Positions 1 through 8,155 of a DNA stretch of 25,682 bases are shown in pieces. The DNA is from Dechloromonas sp. UBA6271 (GTDB lineage Bacteria; Pseudomonadota; Gammaproteobacteria; Burkholderiales; Rhodocyclaceae), in contig DJUX01000025.1 of assembly GCA_002440665.1 (NCBI GenBank), forward strand, positions 1 through 25,682, given 5' to 3'. Each line of letters starts with the position of its first letter. Position 1 is the first letter of the stretch. Below the pieces are notes generated by a model. That model saw only the letters and a program-made list of their open reading frames with translations. It ran no database searches and was not told where the DNA came from. The translations under genes were made by a program, and so were the position numbers.

Positions 1-79
1 ACTTTTCAGTGCGCGTCAACAGAATGGTTCCGACAGACTTTATTTATTGCGATCACTCAAAAGCGCCAAATCAGGCAAG

Positions 80-847
80 TCAGCCGCGATCGAGCCTGGC
101 CATGATCACCGTCATGGCCTCGGCGGCGCCGAGCGGCAGGTGGTATTCGACGTGCGGGGTCAATCGGGTATGGACGGGATTGATTTCGACCGTCGGGATT
201 CCGGCCTGCGCCGCCCAGACTATCGGCTCGGAAATATAGGGGAAGACCGCGGAGGTGCCGATGGTGAACACCATGTCGAGCCCTTCCTCCAGCGTGTCGA
301 TGAAGCGCGCCATCGCCGCTTCGGGCAGCGCTTCGCCGAAGAGCACCACGTTTGGCCGCAGTACGCCGCCGCATTTCGGGCAGCGAGGTGGCAGGTCGCG
401 GCCGCTCAGGTCGTCGACTGTTTCCATGAAATTGCATTGCGGGCAGATCAGCGTCTGCAGGTTGCCGTGAATCTCGATCAGATTGGTGCTTCCCGCCTTG
501 CGGTGCAGGCCATCGACGTTCTGCGTGAAGACGAAGGTGCCGGGTATTTTTTGTTCAAGGCCGGCAATGGCCCGATGCGCCGGATTGGGTTGCGCGCCGC
601 GACAGTTGTGGGCGATCTGCGCCAGGTATTTCCAGGTGATGTCCGGCCGGACGGAAAACACGGCCCCGGATAGCGCCGTTTCGATCGGCAAACCGTCCTC
701 GGTCGCTTCGTCGTTGTAGAGCCCGCCGACCCCGCGATAGGTGGGCAGCCCAGAGTCGGCGGAGATGCCGGCGCCGGTGATGAACAGAACCCGGCGCGAG
801 CGGGCAAGGTACCGGGCGATGTGTTCGATGGCGGTCTGCGTATCCAT
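80..847 (-). CDS. Sir2-family NAD-dependent protein deacylase (sirtuin)
   Basis: Predicted cytosolic sirtuin of 255 aa that removes acyl groups from lysines using NAD+, releasing nicotinamide. Visible motifs are the NAD-binding GAGIS at residues 25-29, TQNVDGLH at 108-115, the catalytic histidine H127 in IEIHGN, and two zinc-binding pairs, C135/C138 and C156/C159. GTS near 198-200 and EIN at 221-223 complete the Rossmann-fold signature. At the position of the Tyr-x-x-Arg pair that gives E. coli CobB its desuccinylase activity, this protein appears to have Y74-x-x-Q77, so plain deacetylation is the safer guess (inference). The ATG is 27 nt after the stop of the beta-CASP nuclease gene, so the two are probably co-transcribed. 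No strong Shine-Dalgarno is visible. The family call is firm; the substrate is unknown. Confidence 0.95.
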   Translation of the reverse strand: MDTQTAIEHIARYLARSRRVLFITGAGISADSGLPTYRGVGGLYNDEATEDGLPIETALSGAVFSVRPDITWKYLAQIAHNCRGAQPNPAHRAIAGLEQKIPGTFVFTQNVDGLHRKAGSTNLIEIHGNLQTLICPQCNFMETVDDLSGRDLPPRCPKCGGVLRPNVVLFGEALPEAAMARFIDTLEEGLDMVFTIGTSAVFPYISEPIVWAAQAGIPTVEINPVHTRLTPHVEYHLPLGAAEAMTVIMARLDRG

Positions 848-874
848 TGTTGTTCGCTGTCGTAGTGACCGGGC

Positions 875-2287
875 TCAGAGATCGACGTACTCGCCAAGCT
901 GCGGCAGGCGCACGGCAGTCCAGCCCAGCTGCTCCTGAATCGCCTTGGCGAAATTGTCCGAGGCGGTGGCTTCGCCATGCACGACGAAGGTCTGCCCGGG
1001 CGGCTTGTGGAAGCCGCGCAGCCAGTCGAGGAGCGCCGCCTGGTCGGCATGGGCCGAGAGGCCGCCCACGGTATAGATGCGTGCCCGAACCGGCACCGGA
1101 TCACCGAAGATACGGACCAGCCGGGCGCCGTCGACCAGGCGCCGGCCCAGCGTGCCGGCCGCCTGGAAACCGGCGATCAGGATGCTGCATTCGCTGCGCG
1201 GCAGGTTTTCGCGCAGGTGGTACTTGATCCGCCCAGCCTCGCACATGCCGCTGGCGGAAATGATCACCGCCCCGCTGCGGATTTCGTTCAGCGCCTTGGA
1301 GGCCTCGACGTCGGCGACGAACTCGAGCTTCATTTTCTCCGGATGCGCTTGCTGCCAGGCGATCAGTTCGCGGGTTTCGCTGTCGAGCAGTTCCGGATGC
1401 GCCAGCGTGATCCGCGTTGCGGCATTGGCCATCGGCGAGTCGACATAGACCTTGAGCGGTGAAAGACGTTTGCGGCGCACCAGGTCGGCCAGCATATAGA
1501 TGATTTCCTGGGTGCGGCCGACGGCGAAGGAGGGGATGATCAGGTTGCCATGTGCGGCGCGGGTGCGCTCGAAGGCGGCAACGATCTCGTCCTCGGTTTC
1601 CGGTAGCGAGCGATGCAGGCGGTCGCCGTAGGTCGATTCGATCAGCAGCAGATCCGCCTCTGGCACGACCTTCTCCGGGTCGCGCAACACCGCGCGGTCC
1701 GGCATGCCGAGGTCGCCCGAAAAGACCAGTTTGCGCGGCCGCCCTTCGCCGCTGACCGTCACCTCCAGCCACGCCGAGCCGAGAATGTGACCGGCATCGT
1801 GGAAGCGCACCTGCACGGTTTCCGCGGGCTGTAACGTTTCGCCATAGGCCACCGGCTGGAGCTGCTTGAGGGCCGACTGCGCCTGGGCCACGGTGTACAG
1901 CGGGGCGGGAATGCCGCGCTCGCCCGCGCCGCGGCGATGCCGGTGGCGCAGTTGCCACTCGGCTTCCTTTTCCTGGATGTGCGCGCTGTCCGGCAGCAGC
2001 ACCGCGAGCAGGTCGATGGTCGCCGGCGTCGCGTAAATCGGCCCGCGGTAGCCGAGCACTGCCAGACGTGGCAGCAGCCCGGAATGGTCGATGTGGGCGT
2101 GGGTCAGGAGTACGAAATCGATTTCCCGGACATCGAAGCCGAAGTTCAGCGAGTGCAGGTTTTTCGTGCGCGCTTCCGGCCCTCCCTGGAACATGCCGCA
2201 GTCGACCAGAAAACGGGTCTCCCCCGTTTCCACCAGTGTGCACGAACCGGTCACCTCGCCGGCCGCACCGAAAAAGCCCAGACGCAT
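875..2287 (-). CDS. Beta-CASP metallo-beta-lactamase-fold RNA nuclease/hydrolase
   Basis: A 470-aa protein of the MBL-fold, beta-CASP group (CPSF73/Ysh1-like), whose members are usually zinc-dependent RNA endo- or exonucleases. Residues H63, H65, D67 and H68 in THAHIDHSG form the metal-binding HxHxDH motif. SGDLG supplies the later metal aspartate. The beta-CASP motifs ESTYGDR (motif A), SASGMCEAGR (motif B) and the terminal VHGEA (motif C) are all present, so it looks catalytically complete. The start is ATG at 2287, with GGAGG 8-9 nt upstream and the protein beginning MRLGFFGAAGEV. A longer reading frame from a TTG at 2365 adds 26 residues unlike the family and is rejected. It is the first gene of a probable two-gene unit with the sirtuin. 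Whether the substrate is RNA is inferred from the family only. Confidence 0.93.
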   Translation of the reverse strand: MRLGFFGAAGEVTGSCTLVETGETRFLVDCGMFQGGPEARTKNLHSLNFGFDVREIDFVLLTHAHIDHSGLLPRLAVLGYRGPIYATPATIDLLAVLLPDSAHIQEKEAEWQLRHRHRRGAGERGIPAPLYTVAQAQSALKQLQPVAYGETLQPAETVQVRFHDAGHILGSAWLEVTVSGEGRPRKLVFSGDLGMPDRAVLRDPEKVVPEADLLLIESTYGDRLHRSLPETEDEIVAAFERTRAAHGNLIIPSFAVGRTQEIIYMLADLVRRKRLSPLKVYVDSPMANAATRITLAHPELLDSETRELIAWQQAHPEKMKLEFVADVEASKALNEIRSGAVIISASGMCEAGRIKYHLRENLPRSECSILIAGFQAAGTLGRRLVDGARLVRIFGDPVPVRARIYTVGGLSAHADQAALLDWLRGFHKPPGQTFVVHGEATASDNFAKAIQEQLGWTAVRLPQLGEYVDL

Positions 2288-2490
2288 GTCGTAATCCTCC
2301 CGCTCCCGCCAGCATGAACCCCGGCGCGCCTGAATGCAATGGCGGGCGGGGTGTTGTGCGGTCAAGGATGTTTTATGCGGGCGCCGGATGGCAGGGCGTT
2401 GTGCGATGGCTGAAATGATCCGAGGTCACGGCTTTTTCTGCCCTGTTGCGGTCGACCCCGAAAAAAGGGCAAAAATGGAATTGGCTTTTA

Positions 2491-2498
2491 GGGGGGGG
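2491..2498 (+). repeat. Run of eight G residues in intergenic DNA
   Basis: Eight consecutive G residues lie in the 250-bp gap between the beta-CASP gene start (2287) and the lipoprotein gene stop (2538). Both flanking genes are on the minus strand, so the tract lies about 200 nt upstream of the nuclease gene. The rest of this gap shows no convincing promoter, terminator or gene. Confidence 0.6.
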
Positions 2499-2537
2499 CT
2501 GGGTGTGTAGATCGAAACCGTGGTCTATCCCCTATTG

Positions 2538-3233
2538 CTACTTTCGCACGACATCAAAGACGTACTCAAACTTTGTTGCTTTGGCAACATTTCCAGCCTG
2601 ATCGAATTTCACAGGAACATTGAACAGCATAACCCTGAAATATTTCGTCGACGCGAGAAATTTTTGATATTGCGAAGCATCCATTGTGTTCAGTTCAAAT
2701 GAAAGTATTCGCTTTTCTGTGATGCCGGGGAGACTTTCATAGTTTTTATCAAACATGCGGAGAGCCTTGGCTGAACCTAGTGCCGCACTTCTGTCAAAGC
2801 GCCAACCCCTCGATTCGACGCCATCCAGTTTTTGATTCATTAAATCGATGACGTCCTGCTTAAGGAGGGCGGGATACGTATTACCAGCATCATCGACAAG
2901 TCGCGCAGTTGTACGGTGGAATTGAGCCGAAAATTGTGTCGAATTGGTGACCTGTACTTCAAACGAGGGTAACGAAACCATCAAGGTCTTCTCAACACCC
3001 TTTTGACTGGGATTTTGCGGATTCCAGTACTGATAGGTCATATGCAGAGCTTCGATGTTTTTTGCACGCTCAGGCATGATTGGTCGGAGACTGACTCCAA
3101 TATCATCAATAAATAGCTCATCACGACTGTTAGGGTTTATTCGCAGGTCGTATTGGGCTTGTGGCCTGACCGGTACAGTTTGAACGCAGGATGTCAAAAG
3201 GACAGCCATGAGGATGGGAAGAAATCGTTTCAT
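2538..3233 (-). CDS. Putative lipoprotein of unknown function
   Basis: I do not recognise this 231-aa protein. It starts with a short type II signal sequence, MKRFLPILMAVLLTSC, in which LTSC is a lipobox with the acylated cysteine at residue 16, so a membrane-anchored periplasmic lipoprotein is likely. The mature part is mixed alpha/beta, with aromatic and basic patches and no obvious catalytic motif or transmembrane segment. Alternating hydrophobic stretches such as MVSLPSFEVQV and YFRVMLFNVPV suggest a beta-rich fold. Base composition is clearly more AT-rich than the flanking nuclease and uvrA genes, and codon use looks different, which suggests recent acquisition. It is not closely coupled to any neighbour: 250 bp separate it from the next minus-strand gene. 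A divergent small ORF begins 39 bp beyond its start. Confidence 0.75.
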   Translation of the reverse strand: MKRFLPILMAVLLTSCVQTVPVRPQAQYDLRINPNSRDELFIDDIGVSLRPIMPERAKNIEALHMTYQYWNPQNPSQKGVEKTLMVSLPSFEVQVTNSTQFSAQFHRTTARLVDDAGNTYPALLKQDVIDLMNQKLDGVESRGWRFDRSAALGSAKALRMFDKNYESLPGITEKRILSFELNTMDASQYQKFLASTKYFRVMLFNVPVKFDQAGNVAKATKFEYVFDVVRK

Positions 3234-3272
3234 CTAATTATTCGTGTTGAGTTATTAAGAGAGGAGTGATGA

Positions 3273-3443
3273 ATGGCTATCGTCGCAAAAACCGGCGAAA
3301 AACTGGGGCATGGCGAAAAACTCGGACAGACCGCGATTTCTGGGCGGCTGTCATATTTTAAATTTCAGTCTACGTGCCGAGCAGGCTTATGTCCATTGGA
3401 TTGTTTGTTTCATCCGGCATTTCGGGATGCGGTACCCGCGTGA
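3273..3443 (+). CDS. Possible small ORF (56 aa), unknown
   Basis: An ATG at 3273 is preceded by AGGAG at 3262-3266 with a 6-nt spacer, one of the best ribosome-binding sites in the window. The frame runs to TGA at 3441-3443, giving 56 residues. The N-terminus is hydrophilic and contains a repeated GEKLG unit, from an 11-bp direct repeat (GGCGAAAAACT at 3294-3304 and 3312-3322, exactly 18 bp apart). The C-terminal half has three cysteines (35, 40, 44) that could bind metal or be meaningless. It fills most of the 316-bp gap between the divergent lipoprotein gene and the SPFH gene, which otherwise holds only a possible promoter. I recognise no family. It could also be a decayed gene fragment whose good Shine-Dalgarno survives. 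Confidence 0.35.
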   Translation: MAIVAKTGEKLGHGEKLGQTAISGRLSYFKFQSTCRAGLCPLDCLFHPAFRDAVPA

Positions 3444-3510
3444 GGTTTCCGCAGAAATCTGGGTCAGGTCTTGCAACGGGATGCAAATCATCCAACAGTC
3501 ACGCATTTTC

Positions 3511-3516
3511 TATACT
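3511..3516 (+). promoter_or_regulatory. Candidate -10 element for the SPFH gene
   Basis: TATACT matches the sigma-70 -10 consensus at five of six positions and lies in an AT-rich stretch 33 nt before the chosen SPFH start. The predicted leader would be about 25-30 nt. No good -35 hexamer is visible at the usual spacing, so this rests on the -10 element alone. Confidence 0.35.
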
Positions 3517-3549
3517 GTTCTGGTTCCGGACGAAATGGAGTTGCACGAT

Positions 3550-4428
3550 ATGAGCGAAATGATCGATGAGCGCCCCGCCAGCAGCGTTTCGGGCTGGCTT
3601 TTTTTGCCTTTTTGGCTGGCGCTGGTTGGCGGTGCGCTGTGGCTGACGGCGGGGGCGGTGGTGTTGCGCGGGCAGCCGCCGTCGATTGTCGGGATTGCCA
3701 TGCTGGCGCTGGCGGTGTTTCTGGCTAAGGGCTTCATCATCCTGCCGCCGAACATCGGCACGGTGTGCACCTTTTTCGGCCGTTATTCGGGCAGCCTGCG
3801 CAACGACGGTTTTTTCTGGATAAATCCCTTCTTCCAGCGGTTGCGCATTTCGCTGCGCGTCAACAACCTCAACACGCCGACGCTCAAGGTCAACGACCGC
3901 GCCGGCAACCCGATCGAGGTCGGCGCCGTCGTCGTCTGGCGGGTGGCAGATACGGCGCGTGCGGCGTTCGATGTGCATGACTACATGACCTACGTCGCCA
4001 TCCAGAGCGAATCCGCGTTGCGCGCGGTGGCCAGCGCGCGCTGGTACGACGGCGACAAGCAGGGGCGGAATTCGCTGCGTGGCGACCTCGATGCGGTGAC
4101 TGCGGCGCTGCGCGAGACGATCCAGGAACACATCGCGCTGGCGGGGATCGAGATCATCCAGGCGCGCATCGCGCATCTGGCGTATGCGCCGGAAATCGCC
4201 AGCGCCATGCTGCGGCGGCAACAGGCGGCGGCTGTCGTCGCCGCACGCACGCAGATCGTCGAGGGGGCGGTGGGCATGGTACGGCTGGCGGTCGAGAATA
4301 TCGAACGTGACGGTTTCGTGCGGTTGGCCGACAGCGACCGCGTGCGTCTGGTCAGCAACCTGATGACGGTGCTGGTGTCCGACAGCGAGACGCATCCGGT
4401 CATTTCAGTCGACAAGGGCGCGTCCTGA
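3550..4428 (+). CDS. SPFH/band-7 (prohibitin-like) membrane protein
   Basis: A 292-aa membrane protein. Two hydrophobic segments near residues 15-38 and 45-65 precede an SPFH domain (about 66-250) with the typical LPPNIGTVCTFFGRY entry, a conserved NDRAGNPIEVGAVVVWRV strand region, and the later EIASAMLRRQQAAAVVAAR helix. Family members form ring-like scaffolds at membranes and often influence protease or microdomain organisation; the partner here is unknown. ATG at 3550 was chosen because GGAG at 3537-3540 lies 9 nt upstream and the protein then starts just before the first membrane helix. The same frame stays open back to 3310, but the extra 80 residues look non-coding. No NfeD or FtsH-type gene adjoins it. 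It lies alone, 117 bp upstream of uvrA. Confidence 0.88.
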   Translation: MSEMIDERPASSVSGWLFLPFWLALVGGALWLTAGAVVLRGQPPSIVGIAMLALAVFLAKGFIILPPNIGTVCTFFGRYSGSLRNDGFFWINPFFQRLRISLRVNNLNTPTLKVNDRAGNPIEVGAVVVWRVADTARAAFDVHDYMTYVAIQSESALRAVASARWYDGDKQGRNSLRGDLDAVTAALRETIQEHIALAGIEIIQARIAHLAYAPEIASAMLRRQQAAAVVAARTQIVEGAVGMVRLAVENIERDGFVRLADSDRVRLVSNLMTVLVSDSETHPVISVDKGAS

Positions 4429-4484
4429 GATTTGAAAATCGGCCTGATTTTGCCGTCGACTGCAACAGGTGGCCGGGAATTGCG

Positions 4485-4490
4485 TATAGT
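4485..4490 (+). promoter_or_regulatory. Candidate -10 element for uvrA
   Basis: TATAGT lies 55 nt before the uvrA start in the gap after the SPFH gene and matches the -10 consensus at five of six positions. The region 17 nt upstream does not resemble a -35 element. No CTGT-N8-ACAG LexA-type operator is visible anywhere between 4429 and 4545. Confidence 0.3.
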
Positions 4491-4545
4491 TCTCGGCTCC
4501 CCCGTCTTTCCCTGATTCCTTGTCCACCTGAGCAAACGAGCAGCG

Positions 4546-7368
4546 ATGGAAACCATCCGCATACGCGGCGCACGCACGCACAACCTCAAGAATATCAATC
4601 TCGACCTGCCGCGTGACCGGCTGATCGTCATTACCGGGCTGTCCGGTTCGGGCAAGTCCTCGCTCGCCTTCGACACCTTGTACGCCGAGGGCCAGCGGCG
4701 CTACGTCGAATCGCTGTCGGCCTACGCCAGGCAGTTTTTGCAGTTGATGGAGAAGCCCGATGTCGACCTGATCGAGGGCTTGAGCCCGGCGATTTCCATC
4801 GAGCAGAAGGCGACTTCGCACAACCCGCGGTCGACGGTCGGTACTGTCACCGAAATCCACGACTACCTGCGCCTGCTGTTCGCCCGCGCTGGCACGCCGT
4901 ATTGCCCGGAGCACGGCCAGCCACTGGAAGCGCAGACGGTGTCGCAGATGGTGGATTCGGTGCTGGCGCTGCCGGCCGAGACGAAGCTGATGATCCTGGC
5001 GCCGGTGGTCGCCAACCGCAAGGGCGAGCAGGTCGATTTGTTCGCCGAGTTGCGCGCCCAGGGCTTCGCCCGCGTGCGGGTCGACGGCACCGTCTATGAA
5101 ATCGACGCCGTGCCGAAGCTGACCAAGTCGCAGAAGCACAACGTCGATGTCGTCGTCGACCGCCTGAAGGTACGCGAGGACATGCGCCAGCGCCTCGCCG
5201 AGTCCTTCGAGACGGCGTTGCGCCACGCCGACGGCCGCGCCATTGCGCTGGAAATGGACGATGGCAAGGAGCACCTGTTCTCCGCCAAGTTCGCCTGTCC
5301 GGTCTGCTCGTATGCGCTGCAGGAACTGGAACCGCGCCTGTTTTCCTTCAACAACCCGATGGGTGCCTGCCCGAAGTGTGACGGGCTGGGCGTCATCCAG
5401 TTCTTCGACCCCAAGCGGGTCGTCGGCAACCCGGCGCTGTCGCTGGCCGGCGGGGCGATTCGCGGCTGGGACAAAAAGAACCAGTTCTACTTCCAGATCA
5501 TCGAGTCACTGGCGGCGCATTACGGTTTTTCGGTCGATACGCCGTTCAACGAGCTGCTGGAAGAGGTTCGCCAGTTGATCCTCTACGGTTCCGGGCGTAC
5601 TGAAATCAATTTCCGCTACCTGAACGAGAAGGGCACGCGCTTCGACCGCAGCCATACCTTTGAAGGCATCATCCCCAATCTCGAACGACGTTACCGCGGC
5701 AGCGATTCCAATGCGGTGCGCGAGGAATTGTCGAAATACATCAGCAACTCGGCCTGCCCGACCTGCAACGGCACGCGACTGCGCACCGAGGCGCGCCATG
5801 TGCGGGTCGGCGAGAAGACCCTGCACGAAATCAGCCGCCTGCCGCTTGGCGAAGCGCGCAATTACTTCAACTGCCTGACGCTGGCCGGCGCCAAGGCGCA
5901 GGTGGCCGAGAAAATCCTCAAGGAAATTACCGCTCGCCTGAGCTTCCTGATCAACGTCGGGCTCGATTACCTGTGCCTAGAGCGCTCGGCGGAAACGCTG
6001 TCGGGTGGCGAGGCGCAGCGCATCCGGCTGGCGTCGCAGATCGGCTCCGGGCTGACCGGCGTCATGTACGTCCTCGACGAACCATCGATCGGCCTCCACC
6101 AGCGTGACAACGACCGCCTGCTGCAGACGCTGCGCAACCTGCGTGACATGGGCAACACGGTGCTCGTCGTCGAACATGACGAGGATGCCATCCGCACCGC
6201 CGATTACGTTGTCGACATCGGTCCCGGCGCCGGCGTGCATGGCGGCGCCATCGTCGCCGAAGGCACGCCGGCCCAGGTTGCCGCCAACCCGGCTTCGCTG
6301 ACCGGTGCCTACCTGTCCGGGAAGAAGTCAATTTCGGCCCCTGGCAAGCGTCGACCGCAACAGGCCGAAAAACAGCTCAGGGTGATCGGCGCCAGCGGCA
6401 ACAACTTGAAGGATGTCGCGCTCGACTTGCCCATCGGACTGTTCACCTGCATCACCGGCGTCTCCGGTTCCGGCAAGTCGACGCTGATCAACGACACCCT
6501 CTACGCCGCCGCCGCCCGCCATCTCTACGGCTCGACCGGCGAGCCGGCGCCGTACAGGGAAATCGTCGGCCTCGATCTGCTCGACAAGGTGATCAACGTC
6601 GATCAGTCGCCGATCGGCCGCACGCCGCGTTCCAACCCGGCGACCTACACCGGCCTGCTGACGCCGATCCGCGAACTGTTCGCGCAGGTCCCGGAATCGC
6701 GGGCGCGCGGCTACGGCCCGGGACGCTTCAGCTTCAACGTCAAGGGCGGGCGCTGCGAGGCCTGCCAGGGTGACGGCATGATCAAGGTCGAGATGCACTT
6801 TTTGCCCGACATTTACGTGCCTTGCGATGTCTGCCACGGCAAGCGCTACAACCGCGAAACGCTGGAGATCAACTTCAAGGGCAAGAACATCCACGACATC
6901 CTCGGCATGACGGTCGAGCAGGCGCGCGAGTTCTACGACGCCGTGCCGGTGGTGGCGCGCAAGCTGCAAACGCTGGTCGATGTCGGCCTCAGCTACATCA
7001 CACTCGGCCAGAGCGCGACGACGCTATCGGGTGGCGAGGCGCAGCGGGTCAAGCTGGCGCTCGAACTCTCCAAGCGCGATACTGGCCGCACCCTGTACAT
7101 CCTCGACGAGCCGACCACCGGCCTGCATTTCGCCGACATCGAAATGCTGCTCGCGGTCTTGCATCGACTGGCCGACCATGGCAACACCATCGTCGTCATC
7201 GAGCACAACTTGGACGTCATCAAGACGGCCGACTGGGTCGTCGATCTCGGGCCGGAAGGCGGCGACGGCGGCGGCCGCATACTGGTCGCCGGGCCGCCGG
7301 AGGCAGTGGCGAAACACAAGGCCAGCCACACCGGCCGCTTCCTGAAACCGTTACTGGAGAAACGTTGA
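4546..7368 (+). CDS. uvrA: UvrABC excinuclease subunit A
   Basis: The damage-recognition ATPase of nucleotide excision repair; it dimerises, loads UvrB on lesions and then leaves. The 940-aa length is standard. Two ABC ATPase modules are complete: Walker A GLSGSGKSS at 31-39 and GVSGSGKST at 639-647, signatures LSGGE at 487-491 and 828-832, and Walker B-region DEPS at 512-515 and DEPTTG at 855-860. Zinc-binding cysteine pairs are seen at C251/C254 with C275/C278 and at C738/C741 with C761/C764. A further CPTC sits at 405-408. It starts with METIRIRGARTHNL, as UvrA proteins do. It is followed after 10 nt by the NYN-domain gene, so it is probably co-transcribed with that gene and dgkA. Identification is certain. 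Confidence 0.99.
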   Translation: METIRIRGARTHNLKNINLDLPRDRLIVITGLSGSGKSSLAFDTLYAEGQRRYVESLSAYARQFLQLMEKPDVDLIEGLSPAISIEQKATSHNPRSTVGTVTEIHDYLRLLFARAGTPYCPEHGQPLEAQTVSQMVDSVLALPAETKLMILAPVVANRKGEQVDLFAELRAQGFARVRVDGTVYEIDAVPKLTKSQKHNVDVVVDRLKVREDMRQRLAESFETALRHADGRAIALEMDDGKEHLFSAKFACPVCSYALQELEPRLFSFNNPMGACPKCDGLGVIQFFDPKRVVGNPALSLAGGAIRGWDKKNQFYFQIIESLAAHYGFSVDTPFNELLEEVRQLILYGSGRTEINFRYLNEKGTRFDRSHTFEGIIPNLERRYRGSDSNAVREELSKYISNSACPTCNGTRLRTEARHVRVGEKTLHEISRLPLGEARNYFNCLTLAGAKAQVAEKILKEITARLSFLINVGLDYLCLERSAETLSGGEAQRIRLASQIGSGLTGVMYVLDEPSIGLHQRDNDRLLQTLRNLRDMGNTVLVVEHDEDAIRTADYVVDIGPGAGVHGGAIVAEGTPAQVAANPASLTGAYLSGKKSISAPGKRRPQQAEKQLRVIGASGNNLKDVALDLPIGLFTCITGVSGSGKSTLINDTLYAAAARHLYGSTGEPAPYREIVGLDLLDKVINVDQSPIGRTPRSNPATYTGLLTPIRELFAQVPESRARGYGPGRFSFNVKGGRCEACQGDGMIKVEMHFLPDIYVPCDVCHGKRYNRETLEINFKGKNIHDILGMTVEQAREFYDAVPVVARKLQTLVDVGLSYITLGQSATTLSGGEAQRVKLALELSKRDTGRTLYILDEPTTGLHFADIEMLLAVLHRLADHGNTIVVIEHNLDVIKTADWVVDLGPEGGDGGGRILVAGPPEAVAKHKASHTGRFLKPLLEKR

Positions 7369-7378
7369 GGCCAATGCC

Positions 7379-8155
7379 ATGGAAAATAATGGAATCGCCC
7401 TGCTGATTGATGCCGACAATTGCCCGGCCAGCAGGATCACCGACATTCTTGACGAGCTATCGAAGTACGGCGTGATAAATATCCGGCGCGCCTATGGCGA
7501 CTGGAAAAATCCGGCGCTCAATGGCTGGGCTGAAATACTGCATGAATACGCAATTCAACCGATGCAGCAATTCGCATATACCAAACGCAAGAATGCTACT
7601 GACAGTGCCCTCATCATTGATGCGATGGACTTGCTTTACACCCAGAGGCTATCGGCTTTCGGTATTGCCTCCAGCGATTCTGATTTTACGCCGCTGGCTA
7701 TGCGCCTCAGGGCAAATGGTCTGAAGGTCTTCGGTTTTGGTGAAGAAAAAACGCCACAGCCTTTCGTCAATGCCTGCACCAAATTCCTGTTTCTCGAGAA
7801 TTTTGGTCTTCCCGCACCGGCGCCTAGCAGTGTTGCACAGGCAAACCTCACGGCGCCCGCGAAAAAAACCACCAATGAACTTCGAAGCGATACACGTTTG
7901 GTGACGAACCTGCGCAATGCGGTTGCTGCCGTTTCCGATGAAGAAGGTTGGGCGGCCCTCGGAGGGGTCGGATCACATATGAACAAGAATTGGTCGGCAT
8001 TCGATCCACGTAACTTCGGTTACGCCAAACTGAGTGATCTGGTCATCGCCAGCGAATTATTTGAGTTGCGGCGAGATAACCACAACCACATGCAGCTGCG
8101 GTCAACCCGGAAAAACAGTAAAAAACCAAGTCCTCTGGAACAAGCGAATCCATGA
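7379..8155 (+). CDS. NYN domain + OST-HTH/LOTUS RNA-binding protein (LabA-like)
   Basis: A 258-aa protein with an N-terminal NYN (PIN-like) nuclease domain, residues about 5-140, opening with ALLIDADNCP. The acidic residues typical of the metal site are D11, D13, D75/D81 and D100/D102 (SSDSDF). After a Pro/Ala-rich linker at about 144-166, residues about 170-243 resemble an OST-HTH/LOTUS domain (WAALGGVGSHMNKNW, then FGYAKLSDLV), which binds RNA. A role in RNA turnover or processing is inferred from the domains; the target is unknown. The ATG has GAGG 8 nt upstream, overlapping the end of uvrA. The stop overlaps the dgkA start (ATGA). Base composition is less GC-rich than uvrA, so the gene may have a different history. 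Confidence 0.9.
   Translation: MENNGIALLIDADNCPASRITDILDELSKYGVINIRRAYGDWKNPALNGWAEILHEYAIQPMQQFAYTKRKNATDSALIIDAMDLLYTQRLSAFGIASSDSDFTPLAMRLRANGLKVFGFGEEKTPQPFVNACTKFLFLENFGLPAPAPSSVAQANLTAPAKKTTNELRSDTRLVTNLRNAVAAVSDEEGWAALGGVGSHMNKNWSAFDPRNFGYAKLSDLVIASELFELRRDNHNHMQLRSTRKNSKKPSPLEQANP

Noticed and set aside
1..79. Possible gene end or terminator left of the sirtuin stop
   Set aside because: No stem-loop with a T run and no codable frame with recognisable residues is visible in these 79 bases.
2288..2365. 26-residue N-terminal extension of the beta-CASP nuclease from TTG 2365
   Set aside because: The sequence is unlike the family N-terminus, and GGGAGGA sits just before ATG 2287.
2406..2510. 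34-codon plus-strand ORF in the gap before the lipoprotein gene
   Set aside because: There is no ribosome-binding site, it runs through the G8 tract, and it resembles nothing.
3310..3549. 80-residue upstream extension of the SPFH reading frame
   Set aside because: The extension has no domain or signal, crosses AT-rich DNA with a probable promoter, and GGAG 9 nt before ATG 3550 gives a better start.
4435..4451. Inverted repeat AAAATC-GGCCT-GATTTT after the SPFH stop, considered as a terminator
   Set aside because: The stem is only 6 bp and AT-rich, and no T tract follows the hairpin; it could equally be chance or an operator.
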